This document shows, one piece after another, positions 24,780-35,730 of a stretch of 64,000 bases of DNA. The translations under genes were made by a program, and so were the position numbers. The notes below the pieces were generated by a model that was not told where the DNA came from, did no database searches, and saw nothing but the letters and a program-made list of their open reading frames with translations. This stretch comes from Arbacia lixula. Its lineage: Eukaryota > Echinodermata > Echinoidea > Arbacioida > Arbaciidae. The stretch lies in the NCBI GenBank assembly GCA_963669155.1, contig OZ022583.1:8353921-8417920 (forward strand), read 5' to 3'. Position 1 is the first letter of the stretch; the number at the start of each line of letters is the position of its first letter.

Positions 24780-26500
24780 TTAATCAATTACAATTCTTTT
24801 TACAATTCAGTTACAATTCACGTATATAAACTTGTTTATATACATGATCCAATTTTCACTCTTTTAAAACAATCACGACCAAAATGTTGTCGGATAATTA
24901 ATTCAAAATGTGCATCAATAAACTACCAACTGCCATATAAATAATGTATGATTCTGGCAGAAAAGGCCCTGTGGCTCGATATGTATTAAATATTCAATGG
25001 ATTATTTAAAAAGTAGTGATTGATGAAATGTCACTTGCTCCCAGATTTACATCCTTTGACTTTGTGATGACTAAATTTCAGCTTGATTCAAGTTACATGT
25101 ATTTACCAAGTGTCAAATGTTGTTTTTTTAATCACCTAGTAATTCAATGGAATGTCTGACCATGCTGTAAATACGACCCCTCTCACCATTCGCTCAATCA
25201 TTACAAAGATACCACACTCCATGTCCCTCTTTCCCTTACACACGCTTCTATATCCTTGCTTCCCTAACGACCAACTACACCATATGAAACAAAACACAAA
25301 CTCCGAGTAGTTTTAAATTTTCTGTTCAATGTATTTGTGCATCTCACTGTACACGTAACAGTAAAAAAAAAAATAATTTATGAAATTCGTTTTACGATAA
25401 TTGAAAACATCAAACATCACACAGCACATGGAAGTGAGTATAGGATATTAATTTCTTCAATTCAAATTCAAACATTATGCTAAGCTCAGGCTTCGATAGT
25501 ACACATACTTTGATAAATTAAATCAACAATTATTGCTAATCAACATTTCAGTACGTTAGAGGACAAATGCATTTCACAACAACTCTGAAACATGGAAGGG
25601 CAGAAATACCATGATTATACATGAATTGATTTGTAAAAAAAAAGAAGAGAATAGCTGAAAATTTGGAAAACATCATACTTTCCACACTGACCAAGGTTTT
25701 TAATCAAGGGTAATTTAAGGGAAAAGCATAGGCATAGAATACTGATCTGTGATGTCATATTGGCATGTTCTTAAGATAACTAGTTCTAAACTATGTGGGT
25801 AGAGCAAACACTGGTGATCATAGTGGGGGATGTCACTATGAGTGACCAGTGAAAGTCTCACTTGAGTGACGTTGAGTACGAGAAGCCAGCATAACAATAG
25901 ATATGAAGACACCACTTCAATACTCTATAGTCATAGTGATTGAACTTGCTTATTCAGGAGATACACGCTACTTACACTCTTTGTGTCCTAGACAGACTTC
26001 TGCTCTATGGAATTTGTGTGTGTTACTAGGGAAGAAAGGCACATCTGGCACACAAAGGGTTAATTGACTTTTGATTTGACAAGTGTGTTTAAAGTACCAA
26101 CAGCATCTTCAGCTTTGCGCATGACTGTAAACACACTGCGCTGTGCACTGTGGGAGAAATTTTCTTAACATATGCGGTATGGAAAATTGAAAGTACTTGG
26201 CAAACAGTAAGCAAGCCTGTCCAATAGTAGTCTATCTGATATGTGCTGGGTCTACAGTGGGCAAGTTACTGGTTCGAGCACCTATCATCCACAACAATCC
26301 ATTCCAATCCGAGGTACGAGCTGGAGAGAAACTCAACATGTGATCCCGATGGCTGGTGTACATCATGACTTTAAATGCCAGAAAAATTTTTCTTTTCAAG
26401 AAAGACATTGTAATTTGAAGGAATTATAAGAAAGTGGACCGAGATATTGAAGATAAGCTCGTACGATTGAATATTCCCGTCCCCGCCGCAGAGTCAGGAC
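24780..26500. other. Intergenic sequence, mostly unique
   Basis: AT-rich sequence with no supported gene. A single copy of the 82-bp minisatellite motif (TAAACTATGTGGGTAGAGCA) lies at about 25788-25830, and a small TTAA MITE at 25976-26059. Confidence 0.55.
25976..26059. mobile_element. Small TTAA MITE, copy
   Basis: An 84-bp element with ends ACTCTTTGTGTCC and GGCACACAAAGGG as inverted repeats. The right flank is TTAA and the left flank a degenerate TTAC. It belongs with the copies at 38685, 44936 and 53431. Confidence 0.6.
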
Positions 26501-26501
26501 T

Positions 26502-26855
26502 GCCTGTATAATGTTGGGACTCGAGATACACCAGCTGTAATTCTTAACGTTACCACCAACTACATCTCTCGATCCTGTCTTAACAAGTTGAACGTTGCAT
26601 ACCAATTTCATGATACATCCTTTACAGGCAAGAAACAGCCACAAACACCGCCACCAAATGTTGTCTTACAAACTGGTCAAGCCTTGCCAGTATAATGCTG
26701 GGACCCAAGATACACCAGCTGTAAGTCTAAACGTTACCACCAACTACATCTCGCGATCCTGTCTTAACAAGTTGAATGTTGCATACCAATTTCAAGATAC
26801 AGCCTTTACACGCAAGCCACAAACACCGCCACCAAATGTTGTCTTACAAACTGGA
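26502..26855 (+). repeat. Two-copy tandem duplication of about 178 bp
   Basis: Two adjacent units (about 26502-26681 and 26682-26855) share CACCAGCTGTAA, CGTTACCACCAACTACATCTC, CTGTCTTAACAAGTTGAA and ACACCGCCACCAAATGTTG with about 90% identity. The second unit reads on into exon-like sequence ending at a CAACAG|GTAAGA donor at 27064. That sequence may be a broken exon of a mobile-element gene. Confidence 0.7.
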
Positions 26856-27305
26856 AGTCCTAGGTCTAGCAGTCCTGCCATACGCTTCAAGAGGCTGCGC
26901 AAAGACTCTCCGAGCAGTACAACCAAGTACTAGTACTACAACTACAAGCAATAGATCTACTTCATCTTCAGCTCAAACTCAAAGGCACTACGAGAAGGCA
27001 GCTGAGAATCTCGACTGGTGCAGGGACAAGTGCGACGTAAACCCGGGAACATGGTCCTCAACAGGTAAGACAACTCTAATCACATATGTGAAATTGAGAG
27101 TGCGAGTAAAAGAGTAGCGAAGATGATTGCATTCTGGTATCCAAGTGTACTGATAGCACTGTACTGATACATAATACTGCCTCTGGAGAAGACGTGGATC
27201 CCAGCCCAGCCATACACCGAAACATGGTGCACTTGCACGGTGTGTGGCTCAGCCAAAGCCAAAAAAATGAGAAGCAAGAAAATGTTCAAGGGGGAACACC
27301 AGATG

Positions 27306-28135
27306 TTTGGCTACGAAGGGAAAATCAAATCCAACAAAGCGTACAAAGGCATGTGGGTAATTGGGTCAGGCATCTCAGACACAAGATTCTTCCAAGGCCT
27401 TTCAAGGCCTGTTGCGCCCTGTTATTACCAAGTTATATGATAAACAAATTATAAAACTAAATACTAATCCAACTTTCTTATTGTATCTTGATTTCACCAG
27501 GAGATGAAAGGAAACAGAAAAAATATCGTGGCCGTCAGGACACTGTGCCAGTTTGTGCGTGAGAGGCATGGTGCCTTGTTCGGCCTAGCAGGACATTGCA
27601 GCAACAAGGTAATTACTATATATTTTTATTGATTGTATTTGTTTGTATTAAGCTCGTATTAAGCTTGATGATGTGGCTCAAAAGAAAACAAAAGAAGAAC
27701 ATGATAAATAAAGTACTTATTCTTCTATCTTTGTTTGTACAGCAATCAGTCAGATGCTTTATGGAAAATACCACCCACATGGAGGTTTATGGGATCGGGT
27801 TGTGGGATTTAGTTGTGTATACAAGGAAGGGTATTTGTGCCGTAACTGTGAAGTTTGACCGTGACTTTTTTGCTGACATGGTAACAATTTTGGAGAGGTT
27901 CTTTACACAGAACATCCTCCCGAAGTTGATGGAATAACAGGATAAAAATATGTCATGAAGACTTACATACACCATGTGCTAATTTTTTTTCTTTTGACCT
28001 TCTGGTCCCAACTGTCAATAGACATTATCGTGTAAAAACCTGTGAAGCATTTTTATGATGTTGTTGTGTAGGCTAATTTTGTCTCAAATTCATTGAACTT
28101 TGTATTCCTTAAAAGGATGGAAGGATGAAGAATGT
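27306..28135 (+). repeat. Segmental duplicate A, copy 1 (transposon-derived)
   Basis: This segment matches 32429-33228 almost base for base, apart from an insertion of about 60 bp near 27979-28035. It carries an open stretch FGYEGKIKSNKAYKGMW, an intron-like break with an acceptor, a second stretch (NIVAVRTLCQFVRERHG) and the C-terminal YqaJ-like segment. The two copies show that this patch arose by duplication of a mobile-element gene with introns. Confidence 0.8.
27780..27937 (+). pseudogene. YqaJ-type nuclease C-terminal fragment, copy 1
   Basis: The frame reads GLWDLVVYTRKGICAVTVKF, then a DFFADM helix and a final ILPKL before a stop. This has the spacing of the C-terminal part of YqaJ phage-recombinase-like nuclease domains found in metazoan mobile elements (a WCDFVVYT-like strand, an FDxxF helix and a terminal LP motif). 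The nuclease core is absent, so it is a remnant. Confidence 0.55.
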
Positions 28136-28188
28136 GACTTCCAGAAGGGCACCTCTTGACCTTCTGGTCGCAACTGTCAATAGACGAC

Positions 28189-28430
28189 ATGGCTAGCCCA
28201 CCAGGCACTACACCTGTGGACGTGACGGCCACTGTGAGCGCGATACACATTAAATTGCCCCCGTTTTGGGTCGCTGCTCCACAAAAATGGTTTGCGCAAT
28301 TCGAGGCACAATTCGCCACTCGGCGCATCGTGTCCCAAGCGACTAAGTTTGCGCATGTTGTCGTGGCATTGCAACCTGAAATCGCACAGGAAGTGTATGA
28401 TTTGTTGCTTGCCCCACCATGCACAACATT
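28189..28430 (+). pseudogene. Ty3/Gypsy gag N-terminal fragment, copy 1
   Basis: It starts at an ATG and reads IKLPPFWVAAPQKWFAQFEA, then a QATKFAHVV helix and EIAQEV(Y)DLLLAPP. This is the N-terminal part of the DUF7041-type gag common in animal Gypsy elements. It stops matching after about 80 codons and runs into unrelated sequence. The same domain recurs at 29709. It is a retrotransposon remnant. Confidence 0.7.
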
Positions 28431-28979
28431 TAGCAAAAGTCTATATTTAATTGTCAACTGTCAGTTAAAAATTTGAAATTACTAGGCATGTATTCGTCAC
28501 TCACCACTTTCAGCAACATGTCGCTATAGTTTCTCAGAGTTTAAGTCATACCCATCATAAATTGGCACATAATGCTCTGTAAACTTGTCTTTCTGCTTTC
28601 AGCAATGCCTAGTCATCATCCCATTCCAACAGCTACCTGTCTGTGAACCCTCTGACGTTCAATTCTGCCTGCCACAGCGTGCTCTCAGATCTTCAATTCT
28701 GCCTGCGAACTGCACTTGATAGCACTGGATCATCAGGTATGTAATGCCTTCCTATCATGTCTAACATAATTGACATGAAGTCGTGATTGAAGTTTGCAGT
28801 AAAGAATTAACAATCAAAACTCATTGCAGCTTGCTCAAACTTCCATGTTGGCAATGTCATGTATATTAAAAGAGATGGCGTACAAATATTATTTTGTTAT
28901 AAATACATATATCTACACTCCACTTCACCATCGTAACTATCCTCTTTGTTTTCTCTCTCCTATTTTACAACAATTACAG

Positions 28980-29178
28980 TGCTTATCGGTTCGGAAGCTA
29001 CAAGCTTTTTACTTACTGGGTACATGGATATCTAAGAAAAGGAGTCAGGAGAGTGGTTCCAGCATGCGCAACAACGAGAATCCGCCAAGAGTTTCCTGAA
29101 GCATCTGCAATTTATGTTGGGTTTAAGTACGGCAATGATGGAGAAATTCTAGAAGTACTGGAACAGCTCGCGATTTGA
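28980..29178 (+). pseudogene. P2X7-C-terminus-like exon
   Basis: The acceptor TTACAG ends at 28979 and the frame runs open for 66 codons to a TGA. It reads AYRFGSYKLFTYWVHGYLRK, then GVRRVVPACATTRIRQEFPE and a Y-x-GFKY end. That matches the conserved tail of the P2X7 cytoplasmic (ballast-like) domain, which in invertebrates also occurs alone in large gene families linked to mobile elements. The Cys-rich zinc-binding part upstream is not seen. It could be the last exon of an element gene or a relic. Confidence 0.55.
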
Positions 29179-29708
29179 ACTTTAGATGGTACCCATTGCT
29201 AAGGCTTCGTTTTTACTTTTAGATCTTTAGTTTGAACTTCTCGGACAATTGTAAACTTGTACTATAAAGTATTTAGATTCAAACATGCCTAAAAGTTTGT
29301 TTGATTGATAATGGCTCATTGTATATCATATACCAATAAATCCTTTTCTAAATATACATGTAGATGAGGTCCATTTAATGCATTGATACTGAATATTCAT
29401 AGGACCGTCTGCTGGGAGTACCTCTGAGTCTTTATACCTCTGAGTCTTTGTACACCTGAATCTTTGTACCTCAGAGTCTGTAGTGACTCTTCACTCTTCA
29501 TTTTCATGTTCTGTATTTTTCCATGTACGTTTCCGTTTGCTCCCCCTGTACTTTTCCACATTACGCAACTCTTATTGTTTGTTGTTTATGTATTCTGACC
29601 ACGTGCGGTGTTTCAACCATTCACGCATCGTTGGCTGCGTGCACTTCAACGCACGTGGTCCTTTGTTCTATACGCGCTCGTCACATTGTCCAGCGTATGT
29701 CTTCACTC

Positions 29709-30115
29709 CCGCATCATCTTGGTTCGCGCAAGTGGAGGCGCAATTTGCCACTCGGCGTATAGTGTCGCAAGCAACAAAGTTTGCACATGTCGTTGCTGCG
29801 TTGCAGCCTGAAATCGCTCAGGAAGTGCGGGATCTGTTACTTTCCCCGCCAGCAAACGCGCCCTATGACGTCTTAAAAGACGAGCTGATGCGCCGCACAT
29901 CCGAATCAAAACAGCGGCGCCTGCAGCAGTTGCTGACCGAATTGGAATTGCGTGACAGGAAACCAACCCAATTACTGCGGAAGATGCGACAGTTGCTTGG
30001 CGACAACCAGCTTGAGGAGGGCATCCTCCGCTGTAGTGGATCTCAAGCACGAGATTATGGTGCTAGCAGAACAAGTACGCTCCCTGCAGCGGCAGATTCG
30101 TAATAAAAGTCGCAG
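29709..30115 (+). pseudogene. Ty3/Gypsy gag fragment, copy 2 (frameshifted)
   Basis: From WFAQVEAQFATRR the frame follows a DUF7041 gag through EIAQEVRDLLLSPP, a Lys/Arg-rich RLQQLL helix and RKMRQLLGD to about 30030. Then it breaks, and the usual gag tail (LKHEIMVLAEQVRSLQRQIR, then an Arg/Ser-rich run) continues in another frame. The middle of the domain is missing, which implies a deletion. Copy 1 at 28189 has the start of the gene and this copy has the later part. Confidence 0.75.
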
Positions 30116-30454
30116 CCGCAGTCAAATTCAAATTGATGTTCACATAGCAACCAAGAAGACAGCAGATGGCAACTTGACATGTGCGATGAAATCACTGCAA
30201 GAAGATGTGGCATCACACAGGAGGTGTGTAGAGGCATTAGTGGACAGCAAGATGAATGCTGGAAGATCTCCTCAGAAGAATCACTTAGTTTCAACTACGA
30301 CAAGACAAGACACATGTGGAAGGAGTGTGAGGAGGAGCTGTCGTGGGTGATGGAGCTACCATCAAAATGTTCATAAGATTTAAAGATAGTATGGGGAAGC
30401 TATAGACTTGTTCCTTCCTTTTCATAGGCGACGGACATATTACTTCAATATTTT

Positions 30455-31340
30455 CAGGACGTGATTATGAAAATATTTTGGGATGCTGGCTTGAAAGATG
30501 TTGCAAAATTAGCACATAAACAAATGACCCTTCCAGAGTTTACGAGCATTAAGCAACCTTTAATGTGAAAAATATTTTTTTTAAGTTGGTCTTGACAAGG
30601 AGCATGAAATGTTAATAAATAACGATGACCTCAGCACATTGCTTACCTGATGACATAAATAAAATAGCTGGGACTATTGAGCAGTAGGCAAAGCTCCTTA
30701 GTAATATTGAAGAACATTTAAGTATTGCAAGATCGAGGAATTACCACAGAGACCATGATATGTCATGTTCATGTTATGCTAGAATTTCATAATGCTTTAC
30801 AAAACCTACTTTGAGCAGGTTGATAGCACTCAGATATTCAGTCGCAAGCAACCAACAGGTCTTTTTCATATCTTCACTGAGAAAGCAGCAACTGCTGTCC
30901 AGCAGAAGTGTCTTTAGAGATGAGGAGATGAGGAGACGATCCACTCTAGAGAGATGTGCCATCGCTGCTACTGTAGCTGTGTGCTACACAAGTACAGCTG
31001 GCAGAAAGTCACTCAGTGGGAGGGGCACCACTGCACTCACTTATGGCAGAGGCCGAGAGAAAAAGACTACCGCAAAATAACATAAACAACAGCTAATAGC
31101 AATCATGGAGATGGCAGGGGGCCTGCAACAACTCTTCAATACCAGGGGCACCTTAAACAAGTAATGATTTCAAACTGAGTCAAATATGGGGTGACAATGT
31201 CTCACGAAAGGTGATGTGGCAACATGATGACATACTTGGTCATCACAAATCAAGTCTCAATTATTGTAAAAGACTGCATACAAGAGTGCAATAAAATCAC
31301 ACAAAAATAAGAAAACAAAAATGCAAATGACAAAGACATA
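30455..31340 (+). repeat. Diverged transposon-derived segment
   Basis: Pieces here recur nearby. The stretch around 30587 (AGTTGGTCTTGACAAGG) matches 34415. The stretch TTATGAAAATATTTTGGGATG at 30465 matches 33847. The block 30892-31050 is a decayed duplicate of 31775-31915 (a Cys/His-rich stretch around GCTACTG and GCAGCTGTGTG). No intact ORF remains. Confidence 0.55.
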
Positions 31341-32063
31341 ATTTTGATTAATGATTTCTTTGTTTTGTCTAAATGATGAAAGCTTGCAGTATCATGATGA
31401 AAAAGGAAACACTCACACAACCTGATATTACGTCAGGCGAGAAAGAAAAGAGTTAAATTTGAAAAAAAAAAGTCCATGTAATCTAGGTATTTACTGTCAT
31501 ATTATAGTTCTAATCACATTTGAAGAAAAAAAACACCTAAAATTCTTTGGTATGGAATTCATAACTCATATATTTTTCTGTAAGAAATGAGATTGATGTA
31601 AACATTATTTTGTTTTTAATGTGATTTTGGAGTTTCCCTTCTTTTGTGTGTACTGTGCATTGTGCAATGGCAAGTGCATTTAAGTGCCTGTTTTTTTTTG
31701 TGTGTGTCGGGTGTGTGGGAAGCACCTGGGGACCCACAAAAGGCCCCACTTAGTCAAGAATTATGGTCCCCTCCTCCTAGATGTAGGAGTTGATGTGAAG
31801 GAGGATGAGGAGGTTGTCCATCCTAGCAAAATGGGCCACCCCTGCTACTGCAGCTGTGTGATCAATAGGTACACATGGCAGAGAGTGATCAAGTGGGAAG
31901 GGCTACACTGCACCACTGGCAAATTTTCAAAAGTAAACAAAAATGCAAATGACAAGGACATACTCTTGATTATAATGGTTTTGGAAGGTCTAAATTGTCA
32001 GGGAAAATGGCATGTACGACTTCGACCACGCCCACGAAGTGGCAAAATATCTAGATAAATTTC

Positions 32064-32500
32064 TTGCTGCAATTGATTAGCGCAAATCAGGAAGCAATTT
32101 GCAGGAAGGAGACCCACCACCGAGCCAATGAGGCAAAGAAAAAGGCGTGGGTGGCCATTGAGGAGGTGTTCTCATCCAGGTTTGGGAGGAGGTGGACAAT
32201 TCCTCAAATGAAGGATCTGTGGAAGAGAAGGAGAGGGCTTGCGAAGAAGGAGTATAGTGTTTTCAGGGCGCAGCAACGCCAAACGGGAGGGGGCCCACCA
32301 CCACCCCCACTATCAGAGGCAACAATCCTCATCAAGGAAATGTTGCCAGGGGACTTTGTTCAAATGCGAAATCCCTTCGATGATGACTGGGAGTTGGACC
32401 AGCAGGCGGTGACAGCTCTAGAATTTTTGGCTATGAAGGGAAAATCAAATCCAACAAAGTGTACAAAGGCATGTGGGCAATTGGGTCAGGCATCTCGGAC
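32064..32500 (+). pseudogene. Myb/SANT-like DNA-binding domain protein (mobile-element associated)
   Basis: The open stretch reads a Lys-rich KKKAWVAIEEVF helix, then RRWTIPQMKDLWKRRRGLAK, then TGGGPPPPPLSEATILIKEML. This is the arrangement of the Myb/SANT-like domain of the zeste/Myb_DNA-bind_5 type, including the diagnostic TGGGPPP linker. Such domains often accompany Harbinger or Mutator transposases. After about 32428 the reading enters segmental duplicate A in the wrong frame, so the gene is truncated. The true start was not found. Confidence 0.65.
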
Positions 32501-33228
32501 ACAAGATTCTTCCGAGGCCTTCCGAGGCCCGTTGCGCCCTGTTATGACCAAGTTATATGGTAAACAAATCATAAAACTAAATTCTAATCAAACTTTGTTA
32601 TTGTATCTTGATTTCACCAGATCCAACATGAAAGCAAACCGGAAGAACATTGTGGCTGTCAGGGCACTGTGCCGGTTTGTGCGTGAGAGGCATGGTGCCT
32701 TGTTCGGCAAAGCCGGACATTGTAGCAACAAGATAATTACTATATATTTTTATTGATTTTATTTGTTTGTATTAAGCTCGTATTTAGCTTGATGATGTGG
32801 CTCAAAAGAAAACAATAGATGAACATGATAAATAAGGTACTTATTCTCCTGTCTTTGTTTGTACAGCAATCAGTCAGATTCTTTAAGGAAAGTAAAATAC
32901 CACCCACATGGAGGTTTGTGGGATCGGGTTGTGGGATTTAGTTGCGTACACAAGGAAGGGTATATGTACCGTAACTGTGAAGTTTGACCGTGACTTTTTT
33001 GCTGACATGGTAAGAAATTTCGAGAGGTTCTTTGTATAGAATATCCTCCCGAAGATGATGGAATAAGAGGATAAAAATATGTCATGAAGACTTACAACCA
33101 CCATGTGCTAATTTTTTTTTAAAGACCTGTTGTGCATTTTTATGATGTTGATGTGTAGGCTAATTTTGTACCAAATTCATTGATCTATGTATACCTTAAA
33201 AGGATGGAAGGATGAAGAATGTGACTTC
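32429..33228 (+). repeat. Segmental duplicate A, copy 2
   Basis: The second copy of 27306-28135. It keeps a donor-like ATG|GTAAAC near 32561, an acceptor CACCAG near 32620 and a downstream YqaJ-like tail that here carries extra stops. It is joined directly to the Myb/SANT-like ORF, so the breakpoint lies at about 32428. Confidence 0.8.
32895..33065 (+). pseudogene. YqaJ-type nuclease C-terminal fragment, copy 2
   Basis: The same frame as at 27780 (GLWDLVAYTRKGIC, DFFADM), but with a stop before the NILPK segment. It is a decayed duplicate. Confidence 0.5.
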
Positions 33229-34480
33229 CATGCCATACCGACATAAAGAGAAGTTCGTGCACAACTAGTGGCAATCGGCAATTTGCTGTTTGTGCAGAAG
33301 CCTGGGCCAATCTATCGCCTCATAAGGCAAGGCAATGAGAAGCTGCCGAGTGTAGACAGATCCCATCATGGTCACGTAGGCTAGATGCACATCACCTGAC
33401 CGTGTCAGCTAAGCTTGCAACAAGGGGGAGTGGAGGATTGGTCTACACAGCAGAGGAGGTTATCACTATCGAGATAGCAGCTCATGAACAAGCAGCAAAT
33501 GAAGAGTGGCACAGACAAGGAAAGGGGCGGCTAACCTCATCGAACTTTGCTGCAATTGTTAGGAGCAAGAAGGATGGTGGGGAGTCGCTGACCAAGAGGA
33601 TAGTTGAGGGAGACAGAGTGCCAGCGGCAATAGAGTGGGGCAGAAAGAAATGGTGGGGAAGGGATATGTAGGCTAGCCCTGATGCTGTGGCATCATGTGG
33701 ATGCGGACACTGTGTGAAGTGGCTTGTAGAGATGAACTGCCCATACACAGAAAGGGACGCCTACCGTAAAGAGAAGATGGCCAAGCTGTGGACGGCGTTC
33801 TTCCTGTCATGGGTGAATGGCATATCACTTCAACATTTTCAATAGGTGATTATGAAAATATTTTGGGATGCTGGCTTAAAAAAACGTTGCCAAGTTAGCA
33901 CATAATGCCATACCCACAAACGGGGAAGTCCGTGCACAACTGAGGGCGATCAGCAATTTGCTGTTTGTCCAGAAGCCTGCACCGATATATCGCCTCATAA
34001 AGCAAGGCATTCCGGAAAGACACCGTTTGACCTTCTGGTCCCAACTGTCTATTGATGACATTACCACTCTTTCTAGGATTGAGTAAAAACCTGTTGTGAA
34101 GCATTTTTATGTTGTTGTGTAGGCTAATTTTGTCCCAATTCATTGATCTATGTATTCCTTAAAAGGATGGAAGGATGAAGAATGCGATTTCCATGCCATA
34201 CCCACATAAGAGAAGTCCGTGCACAGCTAGTGGCGATCAGCAATTTGCTGTTTGTCCAGAAGCCTGCGCCAATCTATCGCCTCAAAGGGCAAGGCATTCC
34301 AGAAGGGCACCTCTTGATCTTCTGGTCACAACTATCGATCAACGACATAACCACCCTCCTGAAGGCTCAGAAGCCTACACCCAGGCCTCTGAAAAATATT
34401 TTTTCTCAAGTTGGTCTTGACAAGGCGCATGACATGTTAATAAATAAGGATTGTAAAAACTTTTTTAATGAAGCCTATAA
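33228..34480 (+). repeat. Three tandem copies of a transposon-coding segment
   Basis: The block beginning near CATGCCATACC and containing GTCCGTGCACAACT, AATTTGCTGTTTGT and CAGAAGCCTG occurs at about 33228-33345, 33905-34070 and 34180-34450, and again at 38040-38200. The longest copy reads EVRAQLVAISNLLFVQKPAP, then GHLLIFWSQLSIND and a helix ending at a TGA at 34482. I do not recognise the domain. The copies have different truncations, and the YqaJ fragment lies between the first two. Confidence 0.65.
33402..33790 (+). pseudogene. YqaJ-type nuclease N-terminal/core fragment
   Basis: The reading EEWHRQGKGRLTSSNFAAIV, then PAAIEWGRKK, an in-frame TAG at 33669, then ASPDAV, a CGCGHC pair and LVEMNCPYT follows the order of the YqaJ-like viral recombinase nuclease. 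The family normally has a SPDG aspartate and an ExK just before CPY. Here the aspartate and glutamate remain, but the lysine position is Asn and the stretch between WGR and SPD is deleted. It is a non-functional relic of a mobile-element nuclease. Confidence 0.75.
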
Positions 34481-34537
34481 ATGACTTAAGAGTAAGTGTT
34501 CCTGAAATCCATTTTCTCACTATTTTTATTTTGCGGG

Positions 34538-35730
34538 CCACTGAGGCGCACATGAAGATGGCGGCAGAGTGCCTTAGGAGGAGGGCCATGGACAAAGACC
34601 CATCAATTCAAGAGGACGATTTAGTGGAGGTCGCAGTGTCCTTCGATGGTACTTGGCATGGGCGTGGCCACACATCGAATCATGGGGTGGGGGTGGCGAT
34701 CTCAATAGATACTGGGGAGGTTTTGGATACTGAGGTACTGTCAAAAACATGTAAACAATGTGAGAATAGGAAGGGCTGGGATAAAAGTAGTGATAAAATA
34801 TAAGACATGAGAAGCTAGTCACGAGGATGTTTGCTTAGGGATTCATAAAGGGAGTAGTGGAAAAATGGAGGTAGATGCAAATGTTAAAATTTGGGGTAGG
34901 TCTGAAGACAAATATCAATTAAGGTGTAAGTATATGTTAAGTGATGGGGACAGGGCAGCATACAAAGCAGTTAAGGATATATATGGGGATGAATGTAAAG
35001 TACATAGATTAGATTATGTAGGGCATGGGTGTAAAAGAATGTATAAGGCACTTGATAAGGTAAGGAAGGATAAAAAGGGAAGGGTAAGTTACAGGATGGG
35101 AAGGGGGTTGGGTGGGCTAAGGGTAGGCTAAGAGGGACAGGAGATACAGGGTCAATTGGTAGGTTATTTAAATTCTATAGGTCAACGATTCGTAGTAATA
35201 CAATCATTATGAAGGCTTTAGATAATGATAATGATAAGAAAGAGGCAGTGGAGAAGATGCACAGGGCTATACTGGCTATTCTCTATCATTCAGTCACATT
35301 GTCTGATAGTGATTTGCGCCATCAGTATTGTCTGGAAGATGGTTGGTGTGAAAACAAAAAGACAGGAAAAGAGAAGATGAATGAGAATCACTTGAATGCC
35401 GTGTTTCTCAAGCTTCTACTTCCTACATTCACGCGACTTAGTGATCCAGATCTCCTTGAGAGATGCCTCCCAGGTATCACCCAGAACCAGAATGAGAGCG
35501 TCAATGCTCTCACCTAGAAAAGGTGTCCTAAACATCTGTGGAGAGGTCCACGTGTTGTTCGCATTGCAGCCAACCTTGCAATTCTTGCATTCAACTGTGG
35601 CGCAGAGTCTAGTCACTACAGAATTTTCAAGAAACTCAATCTCAAAATGGGAATTCACACTACCATTCTACTCCGTATTCAGCCTAATGAATTGGAATCA
35701 GGTAAGGAAGCACAGCTGTGCCGACCGATT
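34538..35730 (+). pseudogene. Mutator-like DDE transposase, degenerate
   Basis: The pieces follow the metazoan Mutator-like transposase domain in order. SFDGTWHGRGHTSNHGVGVA (first Asp) is followed by a CKQCENR zinc-type pair. A frame break near 34800 follows, then IWGRSEDKYQLR, MLSDGDRAAY (second Asp) and GHGCKRM. A further frame break comes near 35130. Then come ILYHSVTLSD and NQNESVNAL (catalytic Glu), a TAG at 35515 where the family has Trp, and KRCPKHLWRGPRVV with a Cys/Gly-rich end. All three acidic residues are present, but at least two frameshifts and one nonsense codon make it a pseudogene. Confidence 0.8.
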
